DNA of 64,000 nt from JACOXT01 sp964372855. GTDB lineage: Bacteria > Patescibacteriota > Microgenomatia > Levybacterales > UBA12049. The translations under genes were made by a program, and so were the position numbers. Location of the stretch: the NCBI GenBank assembly GCA_964372855.1, contig CAYJRY010000002.1, positions 15,211 through 79,210 of the forward strand. Reading direction: 5' to 3'. Below the pieces are notes generated by a model. It was not told the DNA's origin, did not search any database, and saw only the letters and a program-made list of their open reading frames with translations. This document shows, piece after piece, positions 40,990 to 49,930 of this stretch; position 1 is the first letter of the stretch, and the number at the start of each line of letters is the position of its first letter.

Positions 40990-42354
40990 ATGAAAGAAAG
41001 AAGCATTGGCAATACAGTATTAGTTGTTGATGGAGGCGGAAGAGGAGCCGCTCTTGTTGATAAATATAGTCAAAGTGAACATGTAGAACGAGTAATTGCA
41101 GTGCCAGGAAATGATTTAATGAGAGCAAATACTGATAAGACTGTTCAGATTTATCCTCAATTAAAAACAACAAGCATTCCAGAGATTTTAGAAATCTGTA
41201 AAAGAGAAAACGTTAATTTAGTTGATGTTGCTCAGGATAATGCAGTAGAAAAAGGATTAGTAAATGCTTTAGGAGATAAAAATATACCAACAGTAGGTCC
41301 AAGAAAGCGTGCTGGTCAGATAGAATGGAGCAAAGCTTTTGCTCGGGAATTTGGGAGAAGACATCATCTACCTCAACCATTTTTTAAAATTTGTCTAACA
41401 CAACAAGAGGGAATTGACTTTTTAAACTCGCAACCTGATCAAGAATGGTTTGTAAAGGCAAATTTTCTTGCGGAGGGAAAAGGAGCATTGTCTGCAAGAA
41501 ATAGAGAAGAGGGTATTAAAAGAGTTAAAGAGATGGAAAAATTTGGTGATGCAGGAAAAGTATTTTTAATAGAGAAGTGGTTAAAAGGCGATAATGGTTC
41601 AAATGGTGAGGAATTTTCAACTTTTGTATTTAGCGATGGATATAATTACAAAATAATTGGCAGCGCTCAAGATCATAAAAGAGTTGGAAACTTTGACACT
41701 GGGGAAAACACAGGAGGGATGGGCTGCAGCTCACCGCCTTTAATTTTAACACCTGAGATTTTGAAGTATGTACAACTTAATATTCTTAATAAAACTATTG
41801 AAGGATTACAAAGAGAAGGAAGACTATATAAAGGAGTTTTATATCTTGGTGGAATGGTTATAAAAGATAAAGGCGAGCAACGTCCTTACGTTATAGAATT
41901 TAATGCTCGCTGGGGAGATCCTGAGGCTCAAATTATATTACCAGGTCTAATTAATGATTTATTTGAGATTGGTATGACAATAGCTTATGGGGATATTAGA
42001 AATTTGCAAATTGAGACCGATGGTAAATCAAGAGTAGTTGTTACAGGAGCATCAAAGGGTTATCCTGGAGATTATAGCGAGGCAAGAGGTAAACAAATAT
42101 TTGGACTTGATGAAGCAAGAAAAATTGAAGGCGTAAGATTATATGGGGCAGGGTTAAAAGAAAATAATGGCAAGTTTTATGCCAATGGCGGAAGGCTATT
42201 TTATATAGTAGGTGAAGGAAAGGATGTTATTGAGGCAAGACAAAAGGCATATGAGGCTATGTCTTTAGTTTACATCGAGGGAAATAATCTTCATTTCAGA
42301 ACAGATATTGGATGGAGAGACGTTGAGAGATTAAGACAAAGAAAACTTAAATGA
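40990..42354 (+). CDS. purD: phosphoribosylamine-glycine ligase
   Basis: A 454-residue ATP-grasp enzyme: 'TVLVVDGGGRGAALVDKYS' (N-terminal fold), 'IPTVGPRKRAGQIEWSKAFAREF' (PurD 'GP...A.lEgSK.faK.f' motif), 'NTGGMGCSSPPLILTPEI' (GGMG.YsP), 'VIEFNARWGDPEAQIILP' (the metal- and ATP-binding E-F-N-x-R-F-G-D-P-E-x-Q). It joins glycine to phosphoribosylamine in purine synthesis. No other purine gene is near, so the reaction may serve salvage of an intermediate or a repurposed role. The TATAAT at 40977-40982 is 7 nt before the ATG. Confidence 0.92.
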   Translation: MKERSIGNTVLVVDGGGRGAALVDKYSQSEHVERVIAVPGNDLMRANTDKTVQIYPQLKTTSIPEILEICKRENVNLVDVAQDNAVEKGLVNALGDKNIPTVGPRKRAGQIEWSKAFAREFGRRHHLPQPFFKICLTQQEGIDFLNSQPDQEWFVKANFLAEGKGALSARNREEGIKRVKEMEKFGDAGKVFLIEKWLKGDNGSNGEEFSTFVFSDGYNYKIIGSAQDHKRVGNFDTGENTGGMGCSSPPLILTPEILKYVQLNILNKTIEGLQREGRLYKGVLYLGGMVIKDKGEQRPYVIEFNARWGDPEAQIILPGLINDLFEIGMTIAYGDIRNLQIETDGKSRVVVTGASKGYPGDYSEARGKQIFGLDEARKIEGVRLYGAGLKENNGKFYANGGRLFYIVGEGKDVIEARQKAYEAMSLVYIEGNNLHFRTDIGWRDVERLRQRKLK

Positions 42355-42447
42355 TGTTTATTAATGCAGATGCAGTGGATCAAAAAAGTTGTGACAATGT
42401 TCACTAGGATAATCAATAACGGTTGGTAAATTTCCAAAATGACAATT

Positions 42448-42519
42448 TCAAATTGGAAAAAATAACACCACCACAATTAAAATTATTATAGCTGCCAATA
42501 TTAATACGACTTTAGTCAT
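42448..42519 (-). CDS. possible 23-residue single-helix membrane peptide
   Basis: The ATG overlaps the last codons of the cupin gene (ATGAC-TAA junction), as in translational coupling. The product MTKVVLILAAIIILIVVVLF plus FPI is a nearly pure membrane helix. Such size is easily chance in AT-rich DNA; the coupled start is the only support. Confidence 0.3.
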   Translation of the reverse strand: MTKVVLILAAIIILIVVVLFFPI

Positions 42520-42946
42520 TTTTCCAACCTCTGTTTTTTGATTTTCTCATTTCCTCTGTCTCATCTGGTCTTTTGTAGTCATCCTCAAGTCTATATGTTG
42601 TTCCTGTCTCTGGCGTTGAAACCTCAACGATATCGCAATCTGTGATGCCTACAAGCCTGTGTCTTTGGCCAATTTGCGTTGAAAAACCCTTACCATATTC
42701 AAGTTCTGTCTCAATAAGTTCCCCTTTATTGTTATCCCATATAACAAATGCTTTGCCTTTTATAATAAACCAGCTTTCTTCTTTTTTATCGTGGATTTGT
42801 AGAGATAATCTTTTGCCTTTTTCAATATGCAGCAATTTTCCCATATAAGGCTTATTTTCAGGTACAAAGTGTAATTCGTATCCCCACGGCTTTTCAATTC
42901 TTTTTATATAAGAGGAATTTGAGAAGTTTTTAGGATCAAAGTGCAT
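42512..42946 (-). CDS. cupin protein, mannose-6-phosphate isomerase type II-like
   Basis: A 144-residue single cupin. 'RIEKPWGYELHFV' is the N-terminal signature shared with sugar-phosphate isomerase/guanylyltransferase C-domains; 'HIEKGKRLSLQIHDKKEESWFIIKGKAFV' carries the metal-binding His/Glu of cupin motif 1 (the usual second His is replaced by Lys-Lys); 'IGQRHRLVGITDCDIVEVSTPE' is motif 2 with its His. It may isomerise mannose-6-phosphate or bind another sugar phosphate. Confidence 0.8.
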   Translation of the reverse strand: MHFDPKNFSNSSYIKRIEKPWGYELHFVPENKPYMGKLLHIEKGKRLSLQIHDKKEESWFIIKGKAFVIWDNNKGELIETELEYGKGFSTQIGQRHRLVGITDCDIVEVSTPETGTTYRLEDDYKRPDETEEMRKSKNRGWKND

Positions 42947-42998
42947 TTTAAATATTTTATCATATGTTATAATTGCTTTGCAAAAAAATATTAAGTTT

Positions 42999-43568
42999 AT
43001 GATTGGGTTTTTGAGTGGAGAAGTAGTAATAAGAGGTGAGAATTATATTATTCTTGATATTGGAGGAATAGGGTATAAAGTATTTGTTGCAAGTTCAGTT
43101 ATATCTAGCACCAACAATTCCCATCTGAAACTTTTTACCTATACGCATGTCAGAGAAGATAATATTTCTCTTTTTGGATTTTTAGATGAGTTGGACTTAA
43201 AACTTTTCGAAAACCTAATAAGTGTTTCAGGTATCGGTCCTAAAACAGCAATGGCAATATTTTCAGCAGGAGATCGAGCCTCGATAATAAAAGCAATTAC
43301 TAAAGGAGATGTTTCTTTTTTCACATCAGTTCCGCGCTTAGGCAAAAAAAATGCTCAAAAAATTATAATTGAGCTTAAAAATAAATTCGGATCTTTGGAT
43401 GAATTTGATTTAACAACTAATGATACTCAAAATAATGAAGTTATCGTTGCGCTTGTGAATTTTGGTTACACAAAGAAAGAGGCAATTGACGCGATTAAAC
43501 ATGCATCTAATAAAGCAGAAAAAGTTGAGGATAAAATAAGATTGGCATTAAAGTATCTGGGGAAATAG
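42999..43568 (+). CDS. ruvA: Holliday junction DNA helicase subunit RuvA
   Basis: A 189-residue protein: the N-terminal OB-fold ('MIGFLSGEVVIRGENYIILDIGGIGYKVFV'), two helix-hairpin-helix motifs ('LFENLISVSGIGPKTAMAIFS' and 'SVPRLGKKNAQKIIIELK'), and the C-terminal UBA-like domain that touches RuvB ('VALVNFGYTKKEAIDAIK'). The start is at ATG 42999; an in-frame TTG lies at 42978. A facing heptad array separates it from ruvB. Confidence 0.96.
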   Translation: MIGFLSGEVVIRGENYIILDIGGIGYKVFVASSVISSTNNSHLKLFTYTHVREDNISLFGFLDELDLKLFENLISVSGIGPKTAMAIFSAGDRASIIKAITKGDVSFFTSVPRLGKKNAQKIIIELKNKFGSLDEFDLTTNDTQNNEVIVALVNFGYTKKEAIDAIKHASNKAEKVEDKIRLALKYLGK

Positions 43569-43573
43569 ATTGA

Positions 43574-43681
43574 ATTAAAAATGAAAAGTGAAAAAATAAA
43601 AATCACATATAAAAATTTAAAAAGTCATTTATTTTTTAATTTTACATTGTCATTTTTCATTTTTATTTTTTATTTTTAAAT
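43574..43681. repeat. facing heptad arrays without a gene, between ruvA and ruvB
   Basis: Left: ATTAAAA, ATGAAAA, GTGAAAA, AATAAAA, ATCACAT, ATAAAAA (43574-43615). Right: TTTTACA, TTGTCAT, TTTTCAT, TTTTATT, TTTTATT, TTTAAAT (43640-43681), ending 1 nt before the ruvB start codon. No reading frame is enclosed. Confidence 0.78.
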
Positions 43682-43682
43682 T

Positions 43683-44732
43683 ATGGCAAAAGGGCAGAGC
43701 GCAGATCAGGAACAAAAAAAGATTATAAAAGATAATATAAACCCTGAAGAAGAAGTTTTGTTTACTTCTCTAAGAGCTAAAAATTGGGAGGATTTTTATG
43801 GACAAAAGTCTATTAAAGAGTCTCTAAGAATCACAATTACTGCTGCTAGAAAAAGAAAAGAGGCAATTGAACATATACTTCTTTATGGACCTCCAGGACT
43901 TGGCAAAACAACACTATCTCATTTAATTGCCAAAGAAATGGGAGTGAATATTAGAGTAACTTCTGGTCCTGCAATTGAGAGAGCTGGAGATTTGGCTTCT
44001 ATTTTAACTAACCTTGAAAAGGCAGATATATTGTTTATTGATGAAATTCATAGACTTAATAAAGTAGTTGAGGAAACTCTGTATCCAGCGATGGAGGATT
44101 ATGCGCTAGACATAGTCATTGGCAAAGGTCCATCTGCAAGAACACTTCGCCTTGATCTTCCACAATTTACAATTATTGGCGCAACAACAAGAATAGGACT
44201 TTTGTCTGCACCCTTAAGGGATAGATTTGGTGTGATTCATAGACTTAACTTTTATGATCACTTGGATTTGGAGAAAGTAATTGCAAACGCAGCAAGAAAA
44301 TTGAAAGTTAAAATTGATGAGGAAAGTATAAAAGAAATAGCCAAAAGATCAAGGGGGACACCTAGAATTGCTCTAAAGATCTTAAAACGCGCTCGGGATT
44401 TCGCGCAAGTTAGAGGAAAAGGAGAAATAACAAAAGATTTGTCAGAAAAAGCGCTTAAAATGCTTGAGGTAGATCACTTGGGACTTGACAGTTCAGACAT
44501 TAGATTTATAAAAGCAATTATTGAAAAACATGGTGGGGGTCCAGTTGGAATAGAAACAATTGCAGCTTCAATCTCAGAAGACATAGGGACTATTGAGGAA
44601 GTTTTGGAGCCGTATTTACTCCAGATTGGGTTTTTGAAAAGAACTTCTAAAGGCCGCATCATCACCAAATCCGCCTATGAACATTTGGGGATAAGGTTTA
44701 TTGAGGATCAAAAGCAGCAGAATTTATTATAG
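43683..44732 (+). CDS. ruvB: Holliday junction DNA helicase RuvB
   Basis: A 349-residue AAA+ motor: 'RAKNWEDFYGQKSIKESL' is the N-terminal motif, 'LLYGPPGLGKTTLSHLIA' Walker A (about residue 67-85), 'DILFIDEIHRLNK' Walker B, 'TIIGATTRIGLLSAPLRDRFGV' the sensor and arginine-finger region, and 'GGGPVGIETIAASISEDIGTIEEVLEPYLLQIGFLKRTSKGR' the winged helix. It drives branch migration with RuvA. Confidence 0.98.
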   Translation: MAKGQSADQEQKKIIKDNINPEEEVLFTSLRAKNWEDFYGQKSIKESLRITITAARKRKEAIEHILLYGPPGLGKTTLSHLIAKEMGVNIRVTSGPAIERAGDLASILTNLEKADILFIDEIHRLNKVVEETLYPAMEDYALDIVIGKGPSARTLRLDLPQFTIIGATTRIGLLSAPLRDRFGVIHRLNFYDHLDLEKVIANAARKLKVKIDEESIKEIAKRSRGTPRIALKILKRARDFAQVRGKGEITKDLSEKALKMLEVDHLGLDSSDIRFIKAIIEKHGGGPVGIETIAASISEDIGTIEEVLEPYLLQIGFLKRTSKGRIITKSAYEHLGIRFIEDQKQQNLL

Positions 44733-44791
44733 TTTTTATTATTAGACTTCTCTAAATTGACAGTCTATAAGTAACATGTAATAGTGTTACT

Positions 44792-45210
44792 GTGGATAAC
44801 GATAATATTAGCGATTTACATTCTAAGGCTTTAAATCAATTGTTCACTAATTCAAATACAAATAAATCAAACTCAAGAAAAACTATTTTACCGCTTCTGT
44901 TGATTATATTTGGCACAGCACAGCTTCTTTTCGCGATTGTTATATTTTTTATTACATCGCAATTATCTGGTTCCTATAAAGAATATGGTATTAAAATTAA
45001 CGAGTCAACAACAATTTTTTATTTGTTTATAGCAATTATCCTTTGTGTTATAGAGTTTATGTATGGTTTTCATTTAAAAAGAAGAAAGAGTATTACAAGT
45101 ATGGATAAAACAAAATCTATTTTTTTCTTTTAATAGGATTCATTATCTTTTCCTTGTTAATCGGACTGGCAGCAGTCTCAACTCTTTTTCCTCTATACAA
45201 TAGCTTATAA
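44792..45210 (+). pseudogene. small membrane protein with a frameshift at a T7 run
   Basis: A GTG at 44792 opens 113 codons with two membrane helices ('ILPLLLIIFGTAQLLFAIVIFFI' and 'TIFYLFIAIILCVIEFMYGFHL') and stops at 45131, just after a run of seven Ts (45120-45126). Shifting the frame by one base at this run continues with LLIGFIIFSLLIGLAAVSTL, a third membrane helix, to a TAA at 45210. The extension has the expected composition of a membrane protein, so the original gene probably had three helices. The break could be mutation, sequencing error or a slippery site. Unknown function. Confidence 0.6.
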
Positions 45211-45269
45211 AGAGACAAGTAGGGCGTACTAAATAATATACAATTTGAATTTCCTGTATGGTTTAGATC

Positions 45270-45297
45270 TTGACAAGTTGTATTTAGTATGTATAAT
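45270..45297 (+). promoter_or_regulatory. promoter of the third VapBC-like pair
   Basis: TTGACA (45270-45275) and TATAAT (45292-45297), 16-nt spacer. Unlike most promoters here it leaves a leader of about 20 nt, and that leader carries AGGAG 9 nt before the start codon. Confidence 0.8.
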
Positions 45298-45322
45298 AAT
45301 TGTGTAATAGGAGTGTGTACTA

Positions 45323-45589
45323 ATGCATAGTTTAACTAATCATGTAAGAATGAATATTTCCTTGCCCAGTGAGTTGGTGGAGAACCTTAGGAAAACTGTT
45401 CCTCCAAGGGGGATTAGTAGGTTTATCGCGCAGGCATCTTTGGAGAAAATAGAACGTTTACGTAGAGACGAGGCTTTTAAAAAATTGCTTGCTGGACCTC
45501 CAGCATTTCCTCATATTAAAAATCCATATAAATGGGTTAGAAAAATAAGAAAAAATGATTTGATAAGATTAAAAAAGCTCGGAGTATGA
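45323..45589 (+). CDS. ribbon-helix-helix-like antitoxin
   Basis: An 88-residue protein. 'VRMNISLPSELVENLRKTVPPRGISRFIAQASLEKIERL' is the ribbon-helix-helix form with the 'Sl...l...l....s...ri...I...l' spacing of VapB-type antitoxins. The basic C-terminus (KWVRKIRKNDLIRLKKLGV) is the toxin-contact part. It overlaps the PIN gene by 4 nt. An AGGAG before the ATG supports the start. Confidence 0.8.
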   Translation: MHSLTNHVRMNISLPSELVENLRKTVPPRGISRFIAQASLEKIERLRRDEAFKKLLAGPPAFPHIKNPYKWVRKIRKNDLIRLKKLGV

Positions 45590-45987
45590 CAGCAAAATTT
45601 TTAATTGATACTGGTGAATGGATTAATTTTTTTAATAAGAAAGAAGAGGCGATAAATCTAATATCAAAATTAAGAGAAAAAGGTGAAATTTTTTCTTCGA
45701 TTCTAACTATAATAGAACTTAGGGCTGGATGGACTGATGATTCGGCAAATGAGTTTCTGCCAATTTTTTATGCTCATACAAAGATTATAGGATTGTCCCA
45801 AAGAGTCGCCGAACTCGCTGGTAAATTCTTAAAAGACTATAAAACTAAAGGAATTAGTCTTACTACGGTTGATACATTGATTGCCTCAACTGCCATTGTA
45901 GAGGATTGTCAGCTAGTGACTCGAAATAAAAAAGATTTTCCTATGAAAGAGCTTAAGTTATATCAAATGCCTAAAATCCAAGACTAA
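45586..45987 (+). CDS. PIN-domain ribonuclease toxin (VapC-like)
   Basis: A 133-residue PIN protein: 'KFLIDTGEWINFF' (first Asp), 'ILTIIELRAGW' (Glu), 'ISLTTVDTLIASTAIVEDCQLVTRNKKDFP' (third acid D in 'VDTLIAS'; the position of the fourth is taken by N or D in 'RNKKDF'). It is the third PIN toxin of the window, each with a different type of antitoxin or arrangement. It converges on the P-type ATPase gene with a 17-nt overlap. Confidence 0.85.
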   Translation: MTAKFLIDTGEWINFFNKKEEAINLISKLREKGEIFSSILTIIELRAGWTDDSANEFLPIFYAHTKIIGLSQRVAELAGKFLKDYKTKGISLTTVDTLIASTAIVEDCQLVTRNKKDFPMKELKLYQMPKIQD

Positions 45988-48361
45988 GGATTTTTTGAGA
46001 AAATGGCGTAAGTGTAACTATAACTTGCAATACAAGGGTAATAACAACACCTATTATAAGAAATTTGTTCATTTTAAATATTGACTTTCCTCGAATTAAG
46101 AATGCAAGAGCCATATGTGAGATAACTAAGAGATTAAATATTATAGTTCTTGAAAATGTTTCAGAATAAACACCGAGAGAAAGCTTGAAGATCAAAAGTA
46201 ATATAAATGCCAACAAAAGACCAATTCCCAGAATAAAAATGAGCCTATGATTGGAAAGTATAGGAGCATTTGGATTTCTAGGTTTTAGTTTTAAAACCTC
46301 ATGATCTTTATTGTCAGACGCCAATGCTAGGGATGGCACGCTATCTGTGACAACGTTTATCCAAAGAATTTGAGTAGGAAGGAGGGGGTTTGGCATGCCA
46401 AGAAGGCTTCCAAAAAAAACAAGTGCGATTTCTGAAAGATTGCCAGTGATTAAATAAGTGACAGATTTTGTGATGTTGTTATAAATCGTTCGTCCTTCTT
46501 CAACTGCACGAACAAGTGTTGAGAAATTGTCATCAGTTAGTACTATATCTGAGGCCTCCTTTGCAACATCAGTTCCTTTTTCACCCATTGATATTCCAAC
46601 ATCAGCTTTTTTCAAAGCCAAAGCATCATTTACTCCATCTCCTGTAACGCCAACAACAAGCCCTAGTTTTTTATATATATTTACAAGGCGAAGTTTGTCT
46701 TCAGGACGGTTTCGAGCAAATATTCGAGTTTTTAAAATTATTTTCTCGAGCTCTTCATCAGGCATTTTTTCAATTTCCTCTCCTGTTACTACGTCTTCAT
46801 CTTTATCAATAAGCCCTACTTCTTTGGCAATAGAAAGCGCTGTTAACTCGTTATCGCCTGTTACCATTATTACTCGAATTCCAGCTGTTTTTGCCTTTTC
46901 AACTGCAGCTTTTGCTTCAACTCGTGGGGGGTCATATATGCCTACAATTCCTAAGAAATTGAGATCTTTTTCTAAATGTTCTCTTTGTAAATTACTATGT
47001 TTTTCTAGTTTTGAACCAAAACCAATGACGCGAAGTCCCTCTGAAGCGTATTCTTCAATAAGTGAAGTAATGTGTTTTTTTGACTGATTATCAACTTTGG
47101 CTTCTTCAAGAATAACTTCAGGAGCACCCCTAACATATACATAATTTTTTCCCTCTTCTTCAAGAATTGTTGTAATGGTTTTTCTCTCGGGATCAAAAGA
47201 GAATTCATCAATTATTTTTGCATTATTTTTTATTTTTTCAATGTCTTTTATTTTCTCTTTGGCAAAAATAAGCAATGCTCCGTCAGTTTTACTGCCTACA
47301 ATATCAAAAGAATTACTATTTGCTTTCTGAATTAAAGACGCAGTGTTACCAAATATACATGCTTTGAGAAGATGCGATAAAGATTCCTTACTTCTTAGCC
47401 AAACTTTTTTAACTGTTTGGCTATTTTGTGTTATAGTTCCAGTTTTATCAATTAGAATTATCTGAACTGCACCAAGAGTTTCAACTGATGCCATTTTTCT
47501 TACAATTGCTTTTTTCTTTGCCATTCTTGAGACACCAATTGCCAATGCAATTGTGACAATTACAGGAAGGCCTTCTGGGATTGAGGCAACACCTACTGAT
47601 ATCGCAAGAATCGCCAACGGCAAAAACTCTTTTCCCTGAAAAGTACCTATAAGAATTAGAAAAAATGTAATTCCAATTACCGTGTAGGTGATTGTTCTTC
47701 CTAGTCCATCAAGACGTCTCTGAAAAGGAGTTTTTTCTGAAGTCAAAGAAGTTAGTGTGTGGGCTATTTTTCCAAATCGAGTTTGCATTCCTGTTTTCTC
47801 AACTATTAGGATTCCACGTCCTCTTGTTATGAGAGTGCCTAGAAATATATCATCATTCTTATTTTTTATAACCGGAATAGACTCTCCAGTTAAAATAGAC
47901 TCATCAACTTCGATTGGTTTGTAAGATCGGAGTTTTCCATCTGCTGGGATTCTATCTCCTTCGGATAGAATAATTAAATCCGAAGGAACGATTTCTGAAG
48001 TTAGGATTTGTGTTTCTTTTGAGTTTCTAATCGCCCTAACAGTTGTCTTTACATACTCTTTGAGTTTTTGGAGAGATTTTTCTGCTTTATATTCCTGAGC
48101 AAAGCCAAAAATCGCATTTATAACTAAAACGGAAATTATAAAAATTCCATCTATTATGTTTCCTATGACAAAAGAAAGAAGTGAAGCGCTAGCAAGAATC
48201 GCATTTATAAATGTTGGAAATTGAGAGAGAAAAAGGAATAAAGGAACGGCTCTTTCTCCGCTTAATATCTCGTTTTTACCAAAAATTTTAAGTTTTTCTT
48301 GGGCATCTTGTGATGTAATTCCTTTTTCAACAATTTTATCCACAGATTTATTGTAGCACAC
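45971..48361 (-). CDS. P-type cation-transporting ATPase (P2 type, Ca2+/Na+-like)
   Basis: A 796-residue pump with the full P-type set: N-terminal 'GITSQDAQEKLKIFGKNEI', 'DESILTGESIPV' (actuator TGES, about residue 160), 'ILIDKTGTITQNS' (phosphorylated Asp, about 305), 'VYVRGAPEVIL' (KGAxE-like nucleotide site), 'MVTGDNELTALSIA' and 'VVGVTGDGVNDALALKKADVGISMG' (hinge), and C-terminal helices as in P2A/P2B pumps ('PLLPTQILWINVVTDSVPSLALA'). It expels a cation, probably Ca2+ by analogy with PMR1/SERCA-type pumps of bacteria. The first codon is uncertain; a GTG at 48343 is an alternative. Confidence 0.93.
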   Translation of the reverse strand: MCYNKSVDKIVEKGITSQDAQEKLKIFGKNEILSGERAVPLFLFLSQFPTFINAILASASLLSFVIGNIIDGIFIISVLVINAIFGFAQEYKAEKSLQKLKEYVKTTVRAIRNSKETQILTSEIVPSDLIILSEGDRIPADGKLRSYKPIEVDESILTGESIPVIKNKNDDIFLGTLITRGRGILIVEKTGMQTRFGKIAHTLTSLTSEKTPFQRRLDGLGRTITYTVIGITFFLILIGTFQGKEFLPLAILAISVGVASIPEGLPVIVTIALAIGVSRMAKKKAIVRKMASVETLGAVQIILIDKTGTITQNSQTVKKVWLRSKESLSHLLKACIFGNTASLIQKANSNSFDIVGSKTDGALLIFAKEKIKDIEKIKNNAKIIDEFSFDPERKTITTILEEEGKNYVYVRGAPEVILEEAKVDNQSKKHITSLIEEYASEGLRVIGFGSKLEKHSNLQREHLEKDLNFLGIVGIYDPPRVEAKAAVEKAKTAGIRVIMVTGDNELTALSIAKEVGLIDKDEDVVTGEEIEKMPDEELEKIILKTRIFARNRPEDKLRLVNIYKKLGLVVGVTGDGVNDALALKKADVGISMGEKGTDVAKEASDIVLTDDNFSTLVRAVEEGRTIYNNITKSVTYLITGNLSEIALVFFGSLLGMPNPLLPTQILWINVVTDSVPSLALASDNKDHEVLKLKPRNPNAPILSNHRLIFILGIGLLLAFILLLIFKLSLGVYSETFSRTIIFNLLVISHMALAFLIRGKSIFKMNKFLIIGVVITLVLQVIVTLTPFSQKILSLGF

Positions 48362-48388
48362 AGTTTAAAAAGAAAAATTATTCGTTAC

Positions 48389-49918
48389 TTAATTTTCAAC
48401 ACGGGGTCTATACTGGAGTGCTTCGGCGATATGATGGGATCTAATATGTTTTGATTCTTCTAGATCAGCAATAGTTCGGGCAAGTTTTAAAGTTCTGTGA
48501 TAAGATCTTGCAGAAAGCTTTAAACTTGAAACTGCCATACGAATTAGTTTTAGGCAATCCTCTGACAAATGACAATACTCTTTGATATCTTTATTTGACA
48601 TTTCTGAATTTGAGGTTATTTTTCTTTTTTTAAATCTGGATAACTGAATATCTCGTGCTTTTTGAACACGTCGGCGTATTTGATTAGAACTTTCTTTATC
48701 TTTTAAAGAATTTTGACTAGTTAAATGCTCAATTTTAACAGCAGGTACTTCTAAATGAATATCAATTCTATCAAGCATTGGACCAGAAACGCGTTTTTGG
48801 TAATTAAGAATCTGACTAGTAGTGCATCTGCACTCTCTAGTTTTATCCCCAAGATATCCACATGGACAAGGATTTTGAGCTGCGAATAATATAAATTTTG
48901 ATGGGAAACTAATTCTTCCATTTGAACGAGAGATTGTAATCATCCCATCTTCCATAGGCTGTCTTAACGCCTCCAAAACATAGCGAGGAAATTCGGGGAA
49001 TTCGTCCAAAAATAAAACTCCTCTATGGGCGAGGCTAATTTCGCCAGGTTTTGGAATATGTCCACCACCAATTAGTCCAATATGTGAAGTTGTGTGATGG
49101 GGGGATCGAAACGGCCTTTTTATTATTAATGTCTTTTTATCCAAAAGCCCTGTGATACTGTAAATTTTTGTTATTTCAATTGCTTCATCAAGGGTAAGTT
49201 TTGGAAGAATAGTAGGGAAAGTTCTAGCAAGAAGAGTTTTGCCAGCGCCAGGCGGTCCTTTAAGAAGAAGATTGTGTGAACCCGCTGCTGAAATTTCCAA
49301 AGCCCTTTTTGCTAAGTGCTGTCCTTTTATATCTATCATATCAAATTCAAAGTCCTTATCATCAAAATACTCCTTAAGACTTAGATGTTTTTGAGGAGTT
49401 ATTAATTTTGTATTTGTTAGATGATGATAAAGATCAGAAAGAGTGGGTACAGGATAAATATTGATTCCTTTAATAATTGCTGATTCTTTGGCGTTTGTAA
49501 GTGGAAGAAAAACTCTTTTTATTTTCTTCTGTTTTGCCAAAATGGCTTGTGACAAGACTCCGTATGTATGCCTTAGTCTTCCATCAAGTGATAATTCTCC
49601 CATGAAAATTGAATCATTTAAAACTGATTTTAATTGTTCGGAGGCAAGTAAAATTCCTAAAGCAATTGGTAAGTCATAGGAAGGTCCCTCTTTTGGTAAA
49701 TCAGCTGGAGCAAGATTTACAGTAATACGCTTTGCTGGAAAATCAAAACCTGAGTTTTTTATTGCAGATCTTACTCTTTCTTTTGCTTCCTCAACTGCCT
49801 TGTCTGGAAGACCAACTATTGTAAAAGAGGGAAGTCCTTGAGTAGCGATATCAACCTCTACTTCAACTGGTACGGCATCTAATCCCACAACAGCTGATGA
49901 GTTAACTCTAGCTAGCAT
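48389..49918 (-). CDS. comM: Mg chelatase-like AAA ATPase ComM/YifB
   Basis: A 509-residue protein. The N-terminal Lon-protease-like fold ('MLARVNSSAVVGLDAVPVEVEVDIATQGLPSFTIVGLPDKAV'), Walker A 'LLLKGPPGAGKTLLARTF' (about residue 220), 'HRGVLFLDEFPEF' Walker B, a Cys cluster 'NPCPCGYLGDKTRECRC', and the C-terminal 'KLSARSYHRTLKLARTIADLEESKHIRSHHIAEALQYR' all match ComM. In transformable bacteria ComM is a branch-migration helicase that extends integration of incoming DNA. Together with comF it supports natural DNA uptake in this organism (inference). Confidence 0.95.
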   Translation of the reverse strand: MLARVNSSAVVGLDAVPVEVEVDIATQGLPSFTIVGLPDKAVEEAKERVRSAIKNSGFDFPAKRITVNLAPADLPKEGPSYDLPIALGILLASEQLKSVLNDSIFMGELSLDGRLRHTYGVLSQAILAKQKKIKRVFLPLTNAKESAIIKGINIYPVPTLSDLYHHLTNTKLITPQKHLSLKEYFDDKDFEFDMIDIKGQHLAKRALEISAAGSHNLLLKGPPGAGKTLLARTFPTILPKLTLDEAIEITKIYSITGLLDKKTLIIKRPFRSPHHTTSHIGLIGGGHIPKPGEISLAHRGVLFLDEFPEFPRYVLEALRQPMEDGMITISRSNGRISFPSKFILFAAQNPCPCGYLGDKTRECRCTTSQILNYQKRVSGPMLDRIDIHLEVPAVKIEHLTSQNSLKDKESSNQIRRRVQKARDIQLSRFKKRKITSNSEMSNKDIKEYCHLSEDCLKLIRMAVSSLKLSARSYHRTLKLARTIADLEESKHIRSHHIAEALQYRPRVEN

Positions 49919-49930
49919 AATTTTATGATA

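Noticed and set aside
44791..44799. TGTGGATAA at 44791 (and TTATCCACA near 48340) as further DnaA boxes
   Set aside because: Both coincide with GTG-GAT codons at or near start sites and lie 18-22 kb from dnaA without clustering, so chance is the better explanation.
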